64,000 nt of DNA from NCBI RefSeq assembly GCF_036226665.1, contig NZ_CP109007.1, positions 2,396,501 to 2,460,500 of the forward strand, in the 5' to 3' direction. A program made the position numbers and the translations under genes. Origin of the DNA: Streptomyces sp. NBC_00691 (GTDB lineage Bacteria > Actinomycetota > Actinomycetes > Streptomycetales > Streptomycetaceae). Shown here one piece after another: positions 34,124 through 41,895 of this stretch. Within the stretch, counting starts at the first letter, position 1; each line of letters opens with the position of its first letter. A model generated the notes under the pieces. It saw nothing but the letters and a program-made list of their open reading frames with translations. It did not search any database and was not told where the DNA came from.

Positions 34124-35340
34124 CCCGGATCGATCTGACCGGGCTCGACGTCCGGCCCGCGCAGGTGTGGGGCGGGGTACGGCTGGTGCCGCTGGTGCGG
34201 TCCGAGCCGGTTCCCGGGCTGCGGCTGCACCGGGAGGTCTACGGCGCTCTCTGCGCGGTGGACCTGCCCGACCGCACGACCTACACCTCGTACGTCCCGC
34301 ACGGGTTCGTCGCCGACTGGACGGGGGCGGGGTCGGAGGCGGAACCGGCGCCGGGGGCGGTCCGGGAGTCCGCCGCGTACGGGACCCGGCTCGGTGGCGG
34401 AGGCGCCGGGCGCGGCGCCCGTGACCGCGCCGAGACGGCGGACTGCGTGCCCGTGCGCCGGATCCACCGGATGGCCAGGCGTCGGCGCGACAGGGACGGG
34501 CGCGCCGCGTCACGGCTCCGGTTCCTGCCGCTGCACCTCGCCCTGGAGGGCTATCTCGCCCTGCACTTCGGCGGTCCTCCGATCGTCTGGGACGAGTGGT
34601 CGCACGAGGCGGTCCGACACGGCCTCTCGCCGCGCGCCGAGGCGGCGTACGCGGGGTGGAGCGTGCCCGGGCTCACGGAGGCGCTGCGGATCTTCGAGGT
34701 CCACCCGGGCCAGTGCGGGCTGCTCCTGTACGTGGCCGACGCGCTGGCCGCGGCCTTCGTGGTGCCGCACCCGGACGACTACCGCCTGCTGCACCCGACG
34801 CTCGTCGAGGACCTGTACGGGGAGCTGGTCCACCAGTACGCGTACTACGGCGGGCCGGTGCCCGAGTTCACGGCGCGGATCCGGGACGGGGCCGGTGGCA
34901 TCCGTACCCTCGCGGACCTGCGGGCGGCGGCGCGGGAGCAGGAGCGGGCCTGGGCCGTGGCGCACGACGGGATCATGGCGCGGGACCTCCTGGAGACCTC
35001 GTACGCCTTCGAGCGGGCCTACCGGGCCGGGCCGTTCGATCTGCACCGGTTCCTGCCGCCGTTCGAACGGGGCGGGCGGGAGCAGCACATCGGGGAGCTG
35101 ATCACCGACCGCAAGGGGCGGACGGCCTATCTGAAGACGTTCCGGCTCTCGGAGAACCAGATCCGGAAGGGGTACCTGCTGCGGCGGCTGGCCGACTGCG
35201 ACTGGCACCTGGGGCGGACGGCGGAGGCCCTGGGGACCTCGTACACGGAGGTCGTACGGCGTGTCCGGAGCGCGGGTCTCGACTCCCTCCTGAACGCCCA
35301 CGTGGTCGCACAGCGGCTCCGCGAAGATCGGGAAAGCTGA
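34120..35340 (+). CDS. ARPP-like protein with C-terminal Fis-type helix-turn-helix
   Basis: A 406-aa protein. The N-terminal ~85 residues (DVRPAQVWGGVRLVPLVRSE and on) look like the ARPP domain, found with Ro/TROVE proteins, ADP-ribosylglycohydrolases and RNA-repair genes in published genome surveys. After a basic linker (RRIHRMARRRRDRDG) comes a second globular region with WDEWSHEAVRHGL. The end, LGRTAEALGTSYTEVVRRVR, is a Fis/HTH_8-like motif. It overlaps the vWA gene by 4 bp, so the two products probably act together. The biochemical role is unknown. Confidence 0.6.
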   Translation: MTRIDLTGLDVRPAQVWGGVRLVPLVRSEPVPGLRLHREVYGALCAVDLPDRTTYTSYVPHGFVADWTGAGSEAEPAPGAVRESAAYGTRLGGGGAGRGARDRAETADCVPVRRIHRMARRRRDRDGRAASRLRFLPLHLALEGYLALHFGGPPIVWDEWSHEAVRHGLSPRAEAAYAGWSVPGLTEALRIFEVHPGQCGLLLYVADALAAAFVVPHPDDYRLLHPTLVEDLYGELVHQYAYYGGPVPEFTARIRDGAGGIRTLADLRAAAREQERAWAVAHDGIMARDLLETSYAFERAYRAGPFDLHRFLPPFERGGREQHIGELITDRKGRTAYLKTFRLSENQIRKGYLLRRLADCDWHLGRTAEALGTSYTEVVRRVRSAGLDSLLNAHVVAQRLREDRES

Positions 35341-35378
35341 GTAACACGGGGTTCACATTCGGGCAACCGACGGGAAAT
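35341..35378 (+). promoter_or_regulatory. Candidate GlnR-type box upstream of glnII
   Basis: GTAAC-n6-TTCAC-n6-GCAAC-n6-GAAAT gives four pentamers at exact 11-bp steps. The TTCAC/GCAAC pair fits the gTnAC-n6-GaAAc consensus with a mismatch each. An overlapping perfect palindrome ACGGGA-AA-TCCCGT is at 35370-35383. GlnR control of glnII is known in S. coelicolor. Confidence 0.65.
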
Positions 35379-35478
35379 CCCGTGTTGCGAAGCTGCGACC
35401 GGACACAGACACCGCAGCTTCTCGCAGCGCCGCGAGCCGCCGCGACACCCGCAGCAGCACGCCCAAAGGATGAGGCCC

Positions 35479-36510
35479 GTGACCTTCAAGGCTGAGTACA
35501 TCTGGATCGACGGCACCGAGCCGACCGCGAAGCTCCGCTCGAAGACGAAGATCATCGTGAGCGGGGGCGCCACGCTCGGCGAGCTGCCGATCTGGGGCTT
35601 CGACGGTTCCAGCACGAACCAGGCCAAGGGCCACGCCTCGGACCGTGTCCTCAAGCCGGTCTTCGTCTGCCCGGACCCGATCCGCGGCGGCGACGACGTC
35701 CTGGTGCTGTGCGAGGTCCTCAACACGGACATGACGCCGCACGACTCCAACACGCGTGCCGCGCTGGCCGAGGTCGCCACGAAGTACGCCGCTCAGGAGC
35801 CGATCTTCGGCATCGAGCAGGAGTACACCTTCTTCGAGGGCACCCGCCCGCTCGGCTTCCCGGTCAACGGCTTCCCGGCCGCGCAGGGCGGCTACTACTG
35901 CGGCGTCGGCGCGGACGAGATCTTCGGCCGCCCGATCGTCGAGGCGCACCTGGAGAACTGCCTCAAGGCCGGTCTCGGCATCTCCGGCATCAACGCCGAG
36001 GTCATGCCGGGCCAGTGGGAGTTCCAGGTCGGCCCGCTGGCGCCGCTGGAGGTCTCGGACCAGCTGTGGATCGCCCGCTGGCTGCTGTACCGCACGGCCG
36101 AGGACTTCAACGTCTCCGCGACGCTGGACCCGAAGCCGGTGAAGGGCGACTGGAACGGCGCGGGCGCGCACACCAACTTCTCGACGAAGGCGATGCGCGA
36201 GGGCTACGACGCGATCATCACCGCCGCCGAGTCCCTCGGCGAGGGCTCGAAGCCGCTCGACCACGTCAAGAACTACGGCGCCGGCATCGACGACCGTCTG
36301 ACGGGTCTGCACGAGACCGCCCCGTGGGACCAGTACTCCTACGGCGTCTCGGACCGCGGCGCCTCGGTCCGCATCCCGTGGCAGGTCGAGCAGGACCAGA
36401 AGGGCTACATCGAGGACCGTCGCCCGAACGCGAACGTGGACCCGTACACGGTGACCCGCCTCATCGTGGACACCTGCTGCGAGGCCCTCGAGAAGGCCGG
36501 CCAGGTCTGA
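35479..36510 (+). CDS. glnII: Glutamine synthetase type II (eukaryotic-like)
   Basis: Octameric-type glutamine synthetase of 343 aa, the usual length of Streptomyces GSII. It begins TFKAEYIWIDGTEPTAKLRS. It has the GSII motifs FDGSSTNQA, EQEYTFFEG, INAEVMPGQWEFQVGP and GAGAHTNFSTKAMR. It lacks the GSI adenylylation region, so it is controlled mainly by transcription. GTG 35479 is preferred to ATG 35470 because AAAGGA ends at 35470, eight bases before it. A 20-bp perfect terminator follows. Confidence 0.96.
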   Translation: MTFKAEYIWIDGTEPTAKLRSKTKIIVSGGATLGELPIWGFDGSSTNQAKGHASDRVLKPVFVCPDPIRGGDDVLVLCEVLNTDMTPHDSNTRAALAEVATKYAAQEPIFGIEQEYTFFEGTRPLGFPVNGFPAAQGGYYCGVGADEIFGRPIVEAHLENCLKAGLGISGINAEVMPGQWEFQVGPLAPLEVSDQLWIARWLLYRTAEDFNVSATLDPKPVKGDWNGAGAHTNFSTKAMREGYDAIITAAESLGEGSKPLDHVKNYGAGIDDRLTGLHETAPWDQYSYGVSDRGASVRIPWQVEQDQKGYIEDRRPNANVDPYTVTRLIVDTCCEALEKAGQV

Positions 36511-36523
36511 TCCGCACGTCGTC

Positions 36524-36567
36524 ACGCCGAGAGGCGCCCACCGTTCGCGGTGGGCGCCTCTCGGCGT
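36524..36567 (+). terminator. Terminator after glnII
   Basis: A perfect 20-bp stem (36524-36543 with 36548-36567) with a TTCG tetraloop, 14 bp after the glnII stop. Confidence 0.92.
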
Positions 36568-36710
36568 TCGCGGCGGACTCCCCGCGGCGCGGAACGGGGC
36601 TCCTCCCGGGGTCCTGATCCGGGTGGCCCTCCCGGCATGTGGGAAGCACGACACGGGGTTTGGCCGGTGAAGGGGTCGTCGGGGGCATTCCCTTCTGGTT
36701 CAATAGGGAT

Positions 36711-36833
36711 ATGGCCATCACACAGAACGACACCGCGACGGGTCGTCACGACCTCGAGCCGTTCTGGCCTTCCCGGCAGCACCACGACTTCGACCGGGTG
36801 TGTTGCCGCGCGAGGAACGCGTCGGCCCTCTAA
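36711..36833 (+). CDS. 40-aa putative leader peptide with a Cys-Cys pair
   Basis: ATG 36711 opens a 40-codon ORF ending RVCCRARNASAL. The Cys codons are 31 and 32 (36801-36806). There is no normal ribosome site, but a CAATAG (36701-36706) ten bases before the ATG could be a -10, so translation may be leaderless. The ORF ends 105 bp before an orphan OmpR-type gene. Leaderless Cys-rich upstream ORFs in mycobacteria act as cysteine-responsive attenuators. A similar role is inferred here from the pairings annotated next. It could also be a chance ORF. Confidence 0.5.
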   Translation: MAITQNDTATGRHDLEPFWPSRQHHDFDRVCCRARNASAL

Positions 36834-36876
36834 AGCCCCGATCGGCTCCGTCCGGTCCACGGCCTTCGGCCGACGC
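36819..36876 (+). promoter_or_regulatory. Possible attenuator: mutually exclusive pairings after the leader ORF
   Basis: GCGTCGGCC (36819-36827, inside the leader ORF) is fully complementary to GGCCGACGC (36868-36876). The same downstream bases can instead form a local hairpin CGGCC-TTC-GGCCG (36860-36872). A ribosome held at the Cys codons would change which forms. In DNA this GC-rich, chance pairing is possible. Confidence 0.35.
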
Positions 36877-36938
36877 GCACGACGTTCGACGTACGACTCC
36901 TGTCCGTCCGTTCCTCCGCGCGAAAGAGCTGACTTCCC

Positions 36939-37487
36939 ATGGCGCAGACCGCTCACAGCACCCCCACCGCCGTTCGTCCCGGCCGTCATCGGCTGCGTGC
37001 CGTCGATCCCGACGAGGTCGTCGACTTCGCGCAGGTCGCCGACTTCCTGCCGCCCGGCGCCACCCTGCTGCCCGCTCCCCCGCACACCCTGCCGACGCTG
37101 CCGGGCCGGCCGCCGATGGTCGGGTACCTCGTGCTCGTGCCGGCCGACCAGCAGCCTCGGCTGCCCGTCGCCGCCCCCTCGCCCGTCCCCGCCGCGGTGG
37201 AGGACCAGGGGCCCGTGGCCATCGACGGCGTCCAGCGGATCGCCGTCGTGGACGGGCAGGCGCTCGACCTGACATATCTCGAGTTCGAGTTGCTGGCCCA
37301 TCTGGTGGCGCACCCCCACCGGGTCCACACCCGCGACCAGTTGGTCACCACCGTGTGGGGGTACGGCCACGTCGGCGACGGGCGGACCGTCGACGTGCAC
37401 GTGGCCCGGCTGCGGCGCAAGCTGGGCGCCGAGCACCGCCACACGATCCAGACCGTGCGGCGGGTCGGCTACAAGTACACGCCCTGA
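36939..37487 (+). CDS. Orphan OmpR-type winged-helix DNA-binding protein
   Basis: A 182-aa protein. The N-terminal ~90 residues are Pro-rich and lack any receiver domain. The C-terminal ~95 residues form an OmpR/PhoB effector domain, with LTYLEFELLAHLVAHPHRV, the recognition helix in GRTVDVHVARLRRKLG, and TVRRVGYKY in the wing. It therefore works without a phosphorylated receiver and may sense by other means. ATG 36939 is preceded by a 105-bp leader and the Cys-Cys leader ORF. Target unknown. Confidence 0.82.
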   Translation: MAQTAHSTPTAVRPGRHRLRAVDPDEVVDFAQVADFLPPGATLLPAPPHTLPTLPGRPPMVGYLVLVPADQQPRLPVAAPSPVPAAVEDQGPVAIDGVQRIAVVDGQALDLTYLEFELLAHLVAHPHRVHTRDQLVTTVWGYGHVGDGRTVDVHVARLRRKLGAEHRHTIQTVRRVGYKYTP

Positions 37488-37509
37488 CCGGGCGGTTCGG
37501 CGGGCTCGG

Positions 37510-38955
37510 TCAGCCCGCCCGCACCGTGCCCCTCGCCCTGGACACCAGTCCCAGGGCGAGGTCCGCGGCCAGGAACAGCAGCAGGCTGATGCCGAGCAGC
37601 GGGACGAACCACCCCACGACGGCCGTCACCGCGGCGAGCGGGAGCAGCATCGTCACCGGGACCTTCCGCCAGGCTCCGCGGGGCGCCGGGCGGCCGGGGC
37701 GGCGCAGCCACCACATGCGGTAGCCCCACAGGATCAGCAGGATCAGGGCGAGCGCCAGGACCGCGAGGGCCAGCTGGTTGAACAGGCCCAGGAACACGCC
37801 CATGTGCGCGTCGATGCCTATCCGGGTGAGCTTCGCGAGGAGCGGGTAGTCGGCGAAGCGGAGCCGGTCGAGGACCTCGCCGTCCGCCGGGTCCAGCGCC
37901 ACCGAGTCCAGCTGGAGCGGGAACTGCGCGTCCGTCTCCCTGATCACGTACCCCTTGCCCTCGCCCGGCAGGATCACCGAGATCCTGGGGCTGTCGATGC
38001 CGGCCGCGCGGGCCGTCTCCAGGGCCTTGTCGAGGCCGATGTCCGGGCCCTGCGCGGTGGTGCCGCCGGTGTGGCCGCCGCCGTGGCCCTCGTGTTCCGA
38101 GGAGCCGCCGGCCGCGCCGCCGACGGTCGCGGTGAGCGTGGGCGTCGCGCCGCCGAGACCGTCCTGGACGACGCCGATGTTCTCGCCCGCGTACCGCGAC
38201 CAGGTCAGGCCCGTCGCCGACAGCAGGACGAGTCCGGTCACCGCCCACAGACCGACCGAGCCGTGCCAGGACAGCGTGCGGCGGCGCGAGGCCGGGCCGC
38301 CCTCCGGCACGAACAGGGCACGGCGGTCCCTCCGGCGCCGGCCGAGCCACAGCAGCAGTCCGCCGAGGGCGATCACCCAGAGCCAGCTGGCCGCCAGCTC
38401 GCTGTAGTTGCGGCCGATGTCGCCGAGGTGCAGATCACGGTGGAGACCGTCGATCCAGGTGCGCAGCGGGAGGGCGCCGGAGCTTCCGTAGCTGGGCAGC
38501 CGACCGCGTACGTCCCCGGTGTACGGGTCCACGAAGACGGCCAGTGAGGTGCCCTCGGGAACGTCCGGGTCGGCCATCAGGACGCGGGTGGTGGCGCCGG
38601 GCTCTGCGCCGGGCCAGACGGCGGTGACGGTGCCGTTCGGGTTGGCCTCGCGGGCGATGTCCACCTGCTGGGAGAGCGGCAGGGTCGTCTCGCCGACGGG
38701 GACCTCGAGCTCGTGCGCGTACACGACCTTCTCGGCCTGGTAGGAGAGCGCGTAGAGCAGACCGCTCGCCGCGGCCACGAGGAGGAACGGGGCGACGAGC
38801 ACGCCCGCGTAGAAGTGGAGGCGGAGGACGAGGGGGCGGAGGGCGCTCCAGATTCCCGCCTTCTGCGGGGTGGACGGGGTGGCGGGTGTGGCCGGGGTGC
38901 GTTGCGACGGTGGCGCCTCGGGAATTTCCGGGCGTGCGGGATCGTCGATGGTCAT
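37510..38955 (-). CDS. PepSY-associated transmembrane protein
   Basis: A 481-aa PepSY-TM family protein. A Pro/Thr-rich N-terminal tail precedes the first membrane helix (HFYAGVLVAPFLLVAAASG). Further helices are near WLWVIALGGLLLWLG, VGLWAVTGLVLLSATG and FLGLFNQLALAVLAL, with two more at the end. Between them lie PepSY-like extracytoplasmic domains and a His/Gly-rich loop, GSSEHEGHGGGHTGG. Relatives include iron-regulated membrane proteins and ferric reductase-like proteins. The His-rich loop and the partner gene upstream suggest metal (possibly copper or iron) handling. It lies 51 bp after the membrane gene at 39007-39741. Confidence 0.82.
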   Translation of the reverse strand: MTIDDPARPEIPEAPPSQRTPATPATPSTPQKAGIWSALRPLVLRLHFYAGVLVAPFLLVAAASGLLYALSYQAEKVVYAHELEVPVGETTLPLSQQVDIAREANPNGTVTAVWPGAEPGATTRVLMADPDVPEGTSLAVFVDPYTGDVRGRLPSYGSSGALPLRTWIDGLHRDLHLGDIGRNYSELAASWLWVIALGGLLLWLGRRRRDRRALFVPEGGPASRRRTLSWHGSVGLWAVTGLVLLSATGLTWSRYAGENIGVVQDGLGGATPTLTATVGGAAGGSSEHEGHGGGHTGGTTAQGPDIGLDKALETARAAGIDSPRISVILPGEGKGYVIRETDAQFPLQLDSVALDPADGEVLDRLRFADYPLLAKLTRIGIDAHMGVFLGLFNQLALAVLALALILLILWGYRMWWLRRPGRPAPRGAWRKVPVTMLLPLAAVTAVVGWFVPLLGISLLLFLAADLALGLVSRARGTVRAG

Positions 38956-39006
38956 CGTGGTGACTGTCCTTGGAGTCGTTGCAGACAGGGGGAAGGGACC
39001 CCCGGG

Positions 39007-39741
39007 TCAGACGTGTGCTCCGAGGGTCGTGGCGCGGGGTACGGACAGCCGGGGCGGGCCGCGCCGGGACAGGGCGTGGGCGAGGACGACGGTGTGCGGG
39101 CGGTGGGCGCTCCGCCGGGCCCGCCGGGCGGGGCGGCGCGGCGCGTCGGGGACCCGCACGCGCGCGAGGAGCGGCCGCAGGGGGGTGAAGGCGTACGCGA
39201 GGGCCGCTCGGGCGAGCGCGAGGAACGCCGCCTCGCCGTGCGCCAGCCAGAGGCCGCAGAGGAGCGCGGCGAGGAGGTGGGCGGCGAGCATGCCCGTGGT
39301 CATGTCCATGGACATGGCGCCGCCGGCGCTCATGTCGTGCGCGCCGGCCGTGCCGTGCGTCCCGGCCATGCCGTCGGCGCCCGTCGTCCCGTGCATCGCG
39401 TGCGCGCCGGCCGGCATCCGCGTACCGGCCGTCCCGTGCGGCACCGTCGCCGCCGGATGGCCCGTGTCCCCCGCCCGGGAACCGGCGAGCGAGAAGAGGA
39501 GGTGCAGGGCGCCCTGGAGGACGAACAGGGCTCCCGCGATCGTCGGGGCGCCCCGGCGCCGGCCCGCGGCGGCCCACGCGGCGGCGGCCGTCACGGCGAA
39601 GGCGCCGAGCAGAGCGAACACCGGAAGCTGATGCGCAGACATGGACGAATGCCCCACGGCGGCCAGTGTCACGCACACCACCGCGAACAGGGCGGCTCTC
39701 ACCGCGCGCAGGGGCGACCGGGCATCCGTCATCCCCGTCAT
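39007..39741 (-). CDS. His/Met-rich integral membrane protein
   Basis: A 244-aa protein from ATG 39741 with several membrane helices (ALFAVVCVTLAAVG, LPVFALLGAFAVTAAAAWAA, MLAAHLLAALLCGLWLAH). Between them lies a long loop with repeated His, Met, Gly and Ala (for example AHAMHGTTGADGMAGTHG and MSMDM), as seen in copper-binding proteins. The C-terminus is Arg-rich. It is the first gene of a likely operon with the PepSY protein. The family is not recognised; a copper-related role is inferred from composition. Confidence 0.72.
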   Translation of the reverse strand: MTGMTDARSPLRAVRAALFAVVCVTLAAVGHSSMSAHQLPVFALLGAFAVTAAAAWAAAGRRRGAPTIAGALFVLQGALHLLFSLAGSRAGDTGHPAATVPHGTAGTRMPAGAHAMHGTTGADGMAGTHGTAGAHDMSAGGAMSMDMTTGMLAAHLLAALLCGLWLAHGEAAFLALARAALAYAFTPLRPLLARVRVPDAPRRPARRARRSAHRPHTVVLAHALSRRGPPRLSVPRATTLGAHV

Positions 39742-39884
39742 GGTGTCACCCGTCCCCACGGCACACGAGACCCCCTCCCGAACCGGTGACGTTCCTCCCG
39801 GACCGATGACCTTCCTCCCGTGGCGGAATCCTCCGGCAGCGAAAAACCCTGGCCCCGCGGGACACCACCGGGCACGCTGCGATC

Positions 39885-40886
39885 ATGAAACTGCTGATGC
39901 TCGGAGGTACGGAATTCGTCGGCCGCGCGGTCGTCGAGGCGGCGCTCGCCCGGGGCTGGGAGGTGACCGTCTTCCATCGCGGCCGGCACGCGGCACCGGC
40001 GGGGGTCACCTCGCTCATCGGCGACCGCACGACCGGCCCCGACGGTCTCGCCGCGCTCGCCACGGGTTCCTGGGACGCCGTCGTGGACACCTGGTCCGCC
40101 GCGCCGTCCGCGGTGCGGGACGTGGCGCGGCTGCTCGCCGACCGCGTCGGACGGTTCGCGTACGTGTCGAGCCGTTCGGTGTACGCGTGGCCGGCGCCGG
40201 CCGGACTCGACGAGGACGGCCCGCTGGTGGAGGGTTCGGCCGACGACGGGGACGTGCCGTACGCGGAGGCCAAGCGGGGCGGCGAGCTGGCCGCGACCGC
40301 CGCGTTCGGCGCGGACCGGACGCTGCTCGTCCGCGCGGGCCTCATCCTCGGCCCGTACGAGAACGTGGGCCGGCTGCCCTGGTGGCTGGGCCGGATCGCC
40401 CGCGGCGGCTCCGTCCTGGCCCCCGGTCCGGCCGCGCTGTCGGTCCAGTACGTCGACGTCCGCGACCTCGCCGAGTGGACGCTCGACGCGGTGGCCGCGG
40501 GACTCTCGGGGCCGTACAACCTCGTGTCGCCGCCCGGGCACGTGACCATGGGCGATCTGCTCGACGCGTGCGTGCGGGCCACCGGATCCGGTGCCGAACT
40601 CCGCTGGACCGAGCCGGAGGCGCTGGTCGAGGCCGGGGTGGCGCCGTGGTCGGAACTGCCCGTGTGGCTGCCGCCGGGCGAGATGTACGACGCGATGCAC
40701 GCCGCCGACGTCTCCCGCGCCCTCGCGGCGGGGCTGCGCTGCCGGTCGGCGGCGGAGACGGTCGCGGACACCTGGGCATGGCTGGAATCGGTCGGCGGCA
40801 CGGCGCCGCAGCGCCCGGACCGACCGCAGGTCGGTCTCTCCCCCGAGCGCGAGGCGGAGGTGCTGGCGGCGCTCGGGCGGGGATGA
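39885..40886 (+). CDS. NAD-dependent epimerase/dehydratase family protein
   Basis: A 333-aa extended SDR. LMLGGTEFVGRAVVEAAL at residues 4-21 is the cofactor site. A YVSSRSVYAWP segment and a later YAEAKRGGE give the Ser and YxxxK of the catalytic region. It resembles RNA-binding/sugar-epimerase-type SDRs common in Streptomyces. The C-terminal part fits the long substrate domain. ATG 39885; divergent from the membrane gene at 39741. Substrate unknown. Confidence 0.88.
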   Translation: MKLLMLGGTEFVGRAVVEAALARGWEVTVFHRGRHAAPAGVTSLIGDRTTGPDGLAALATGSWDAVVDTWSAAPSAVRDVARLLADRVGRFAYVSSRSVYAWPAPAGLDEDGPLVEGSADDGDVPYAEAKRGGELAATAAFGADRTLLVRAGLILGPYENVGRLPWWLGRIARGGSVLAPGPAALSVQYVDVRDLAEWTLDAVAAGLSGPYNLVSPPGHVTMGDLLDACVRATGSGAELRWTEPEALVEAGVAPWSELPVWLPPGEMYDAMHAADVSRALAAGLRCRSAAETVADTWAWLESVGGTAPQRPDRPQVGLSPEREAEVLAALGRG

Positions 40887-40925
40887 CGGCACCAGGCGGT
40901 ACCTGTCGATGTCCGGCAGAGCAGT

Positions 40926-40954
40926 GCAGTACCGGATCAAGTGTCTGGTACTGC
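40926..40954. promoter_or_regulatory. Perfect inverted repeat upstream of the phosphatase gene
   Basis: GCAGTACC (40926-40933) and GGTACTGC (40947-40954) are perfect 8-bp arms with a 13-bp spacer, 40 bp after the epimerase stop and 62 bp before the phosphatase ATG. Position and spacer fit an operator better than a terminator. Confidence 0.4.
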
Positions 40955-41015
40955 CTGTTTCCGGTCGATCCATTACGGTCGACACGAACGTGTACGTACC
41001 GGAGGAGTCGACGTC

Positions 41016-41816
41016 ATGCCCGCCATCCCCGCCGCCTCCGTCGCCAACCTCCGTGACCTGGGCGGTCTGCCGCTCGCAGCCGGGCGTTCCGTCCGCCCCG
41101 GACTCGTCCTGCGTTCCGCCCACCTCGACCGGCTCGACCCGGCCGAGCCGGCCGTGGCCGCGCTGGGGATCCGTACCGTCGTCGACCTCCGCACGGAGAC
41201 CGAGCGCGCCGACCGGCCCGACCGGCTGCCCTCCGGGGCCCGGGGCATCGTCGCGGACGTGCTCGCCGACCACCTGGCCACCAGCGGACTGCCGCCCGCC
41301 GCCCGTCTCAAGGCGCTGCTCACCGACCCGGCACTCGCCGAGGAGCACCTCGGCGGGGGCCAGGTCCGGAAGGCCTTCGCCCGGACGTACCGGGCCTTCG
41401 TCTCCGGCGATTCGGCCCGCGCCGCCTACGGCACCCTCCTGTCCGAACTGGGCGCTCCGGACGCCGGTCCGCTGCTCTTCCACTGTTCTGCGGGGAAGGA
41501 CCGGACGGGGTGGGCGGCGACGGTCGTCCTGTCGCTGCTCGGCGCCGACGAGGGGACCGCGCGGGAGGAGTACCTGTCGGTCAACACGGCTGTGCGGCAG
41601 GCGTTCGCACCGATGATCGAGGGTTTCACGGCCCAGGGCGGCGACCCCGACCTCGCGCTCGACCTGATCGGCGTCCTGCCGGAGTACCTGGACGCGGCGC
41701 TCGACGAAGTGGCGGTCCGGCACGGGTCGATGGAGCGGTACGTGCGGGAGGGGCTCGGGGTCCCGGACGAGGTGACGGCGCGGATCCGTGAGCGGCTGAC
41801 GGTACGCGCGGGGTGA
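41016..41816 (+). CDS. Tyrosine-protein phosphatase (PtpB/Y_phosphatase3 type)
   Basis: A 266-aa phosphatase. The P-loop HCSAGKDRTG near residues 156-165 is the CX5R variant with GKDR seen in MPtpB-like enzymes. The N-terminal NLRDLGG and the FRSAHL-like LVLRSAHLD motif are family hallmarks, and IRTVVDLRTETER follows. These enzymes hydrolyse phosphotyrosine and some phosphoinositides. ATG 41016 has GGAGGAG (41002-41008) upstream. No signal peptide, so cytoplasmic. Confidence 0.9.
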   Translation: MPAIPAASVANLRDLGGLPLAAGRSVRPGLVLRSAHLDRLDPAEPAVAALGIRTVVDLRTETERADRPDRLPSGARGIVADVLADHLATSGLPPAARLKALLTDPALAEEHLGGGQVRKAFARTYRAFVSGDSARAAYGTLLSELGAPDAGPLLFHCSAGKDRTGWAATVVLSLLGADEGTAREEYLSVNTAVRQAFAPMIEGFTAQGGDPDLALDLIGVLPEYLDAALDEVAVRHGSMERYVREGLGVPDEVTARIRERLTVRAG

Positions 41817-41895
41817 GCCGGCCGGGCCCGTGGGACGCGGCGGCCCCGTGCGGGCGCCGGGGTGACCATCGGAAGAATCGCTCGTTCTGCTGAAC

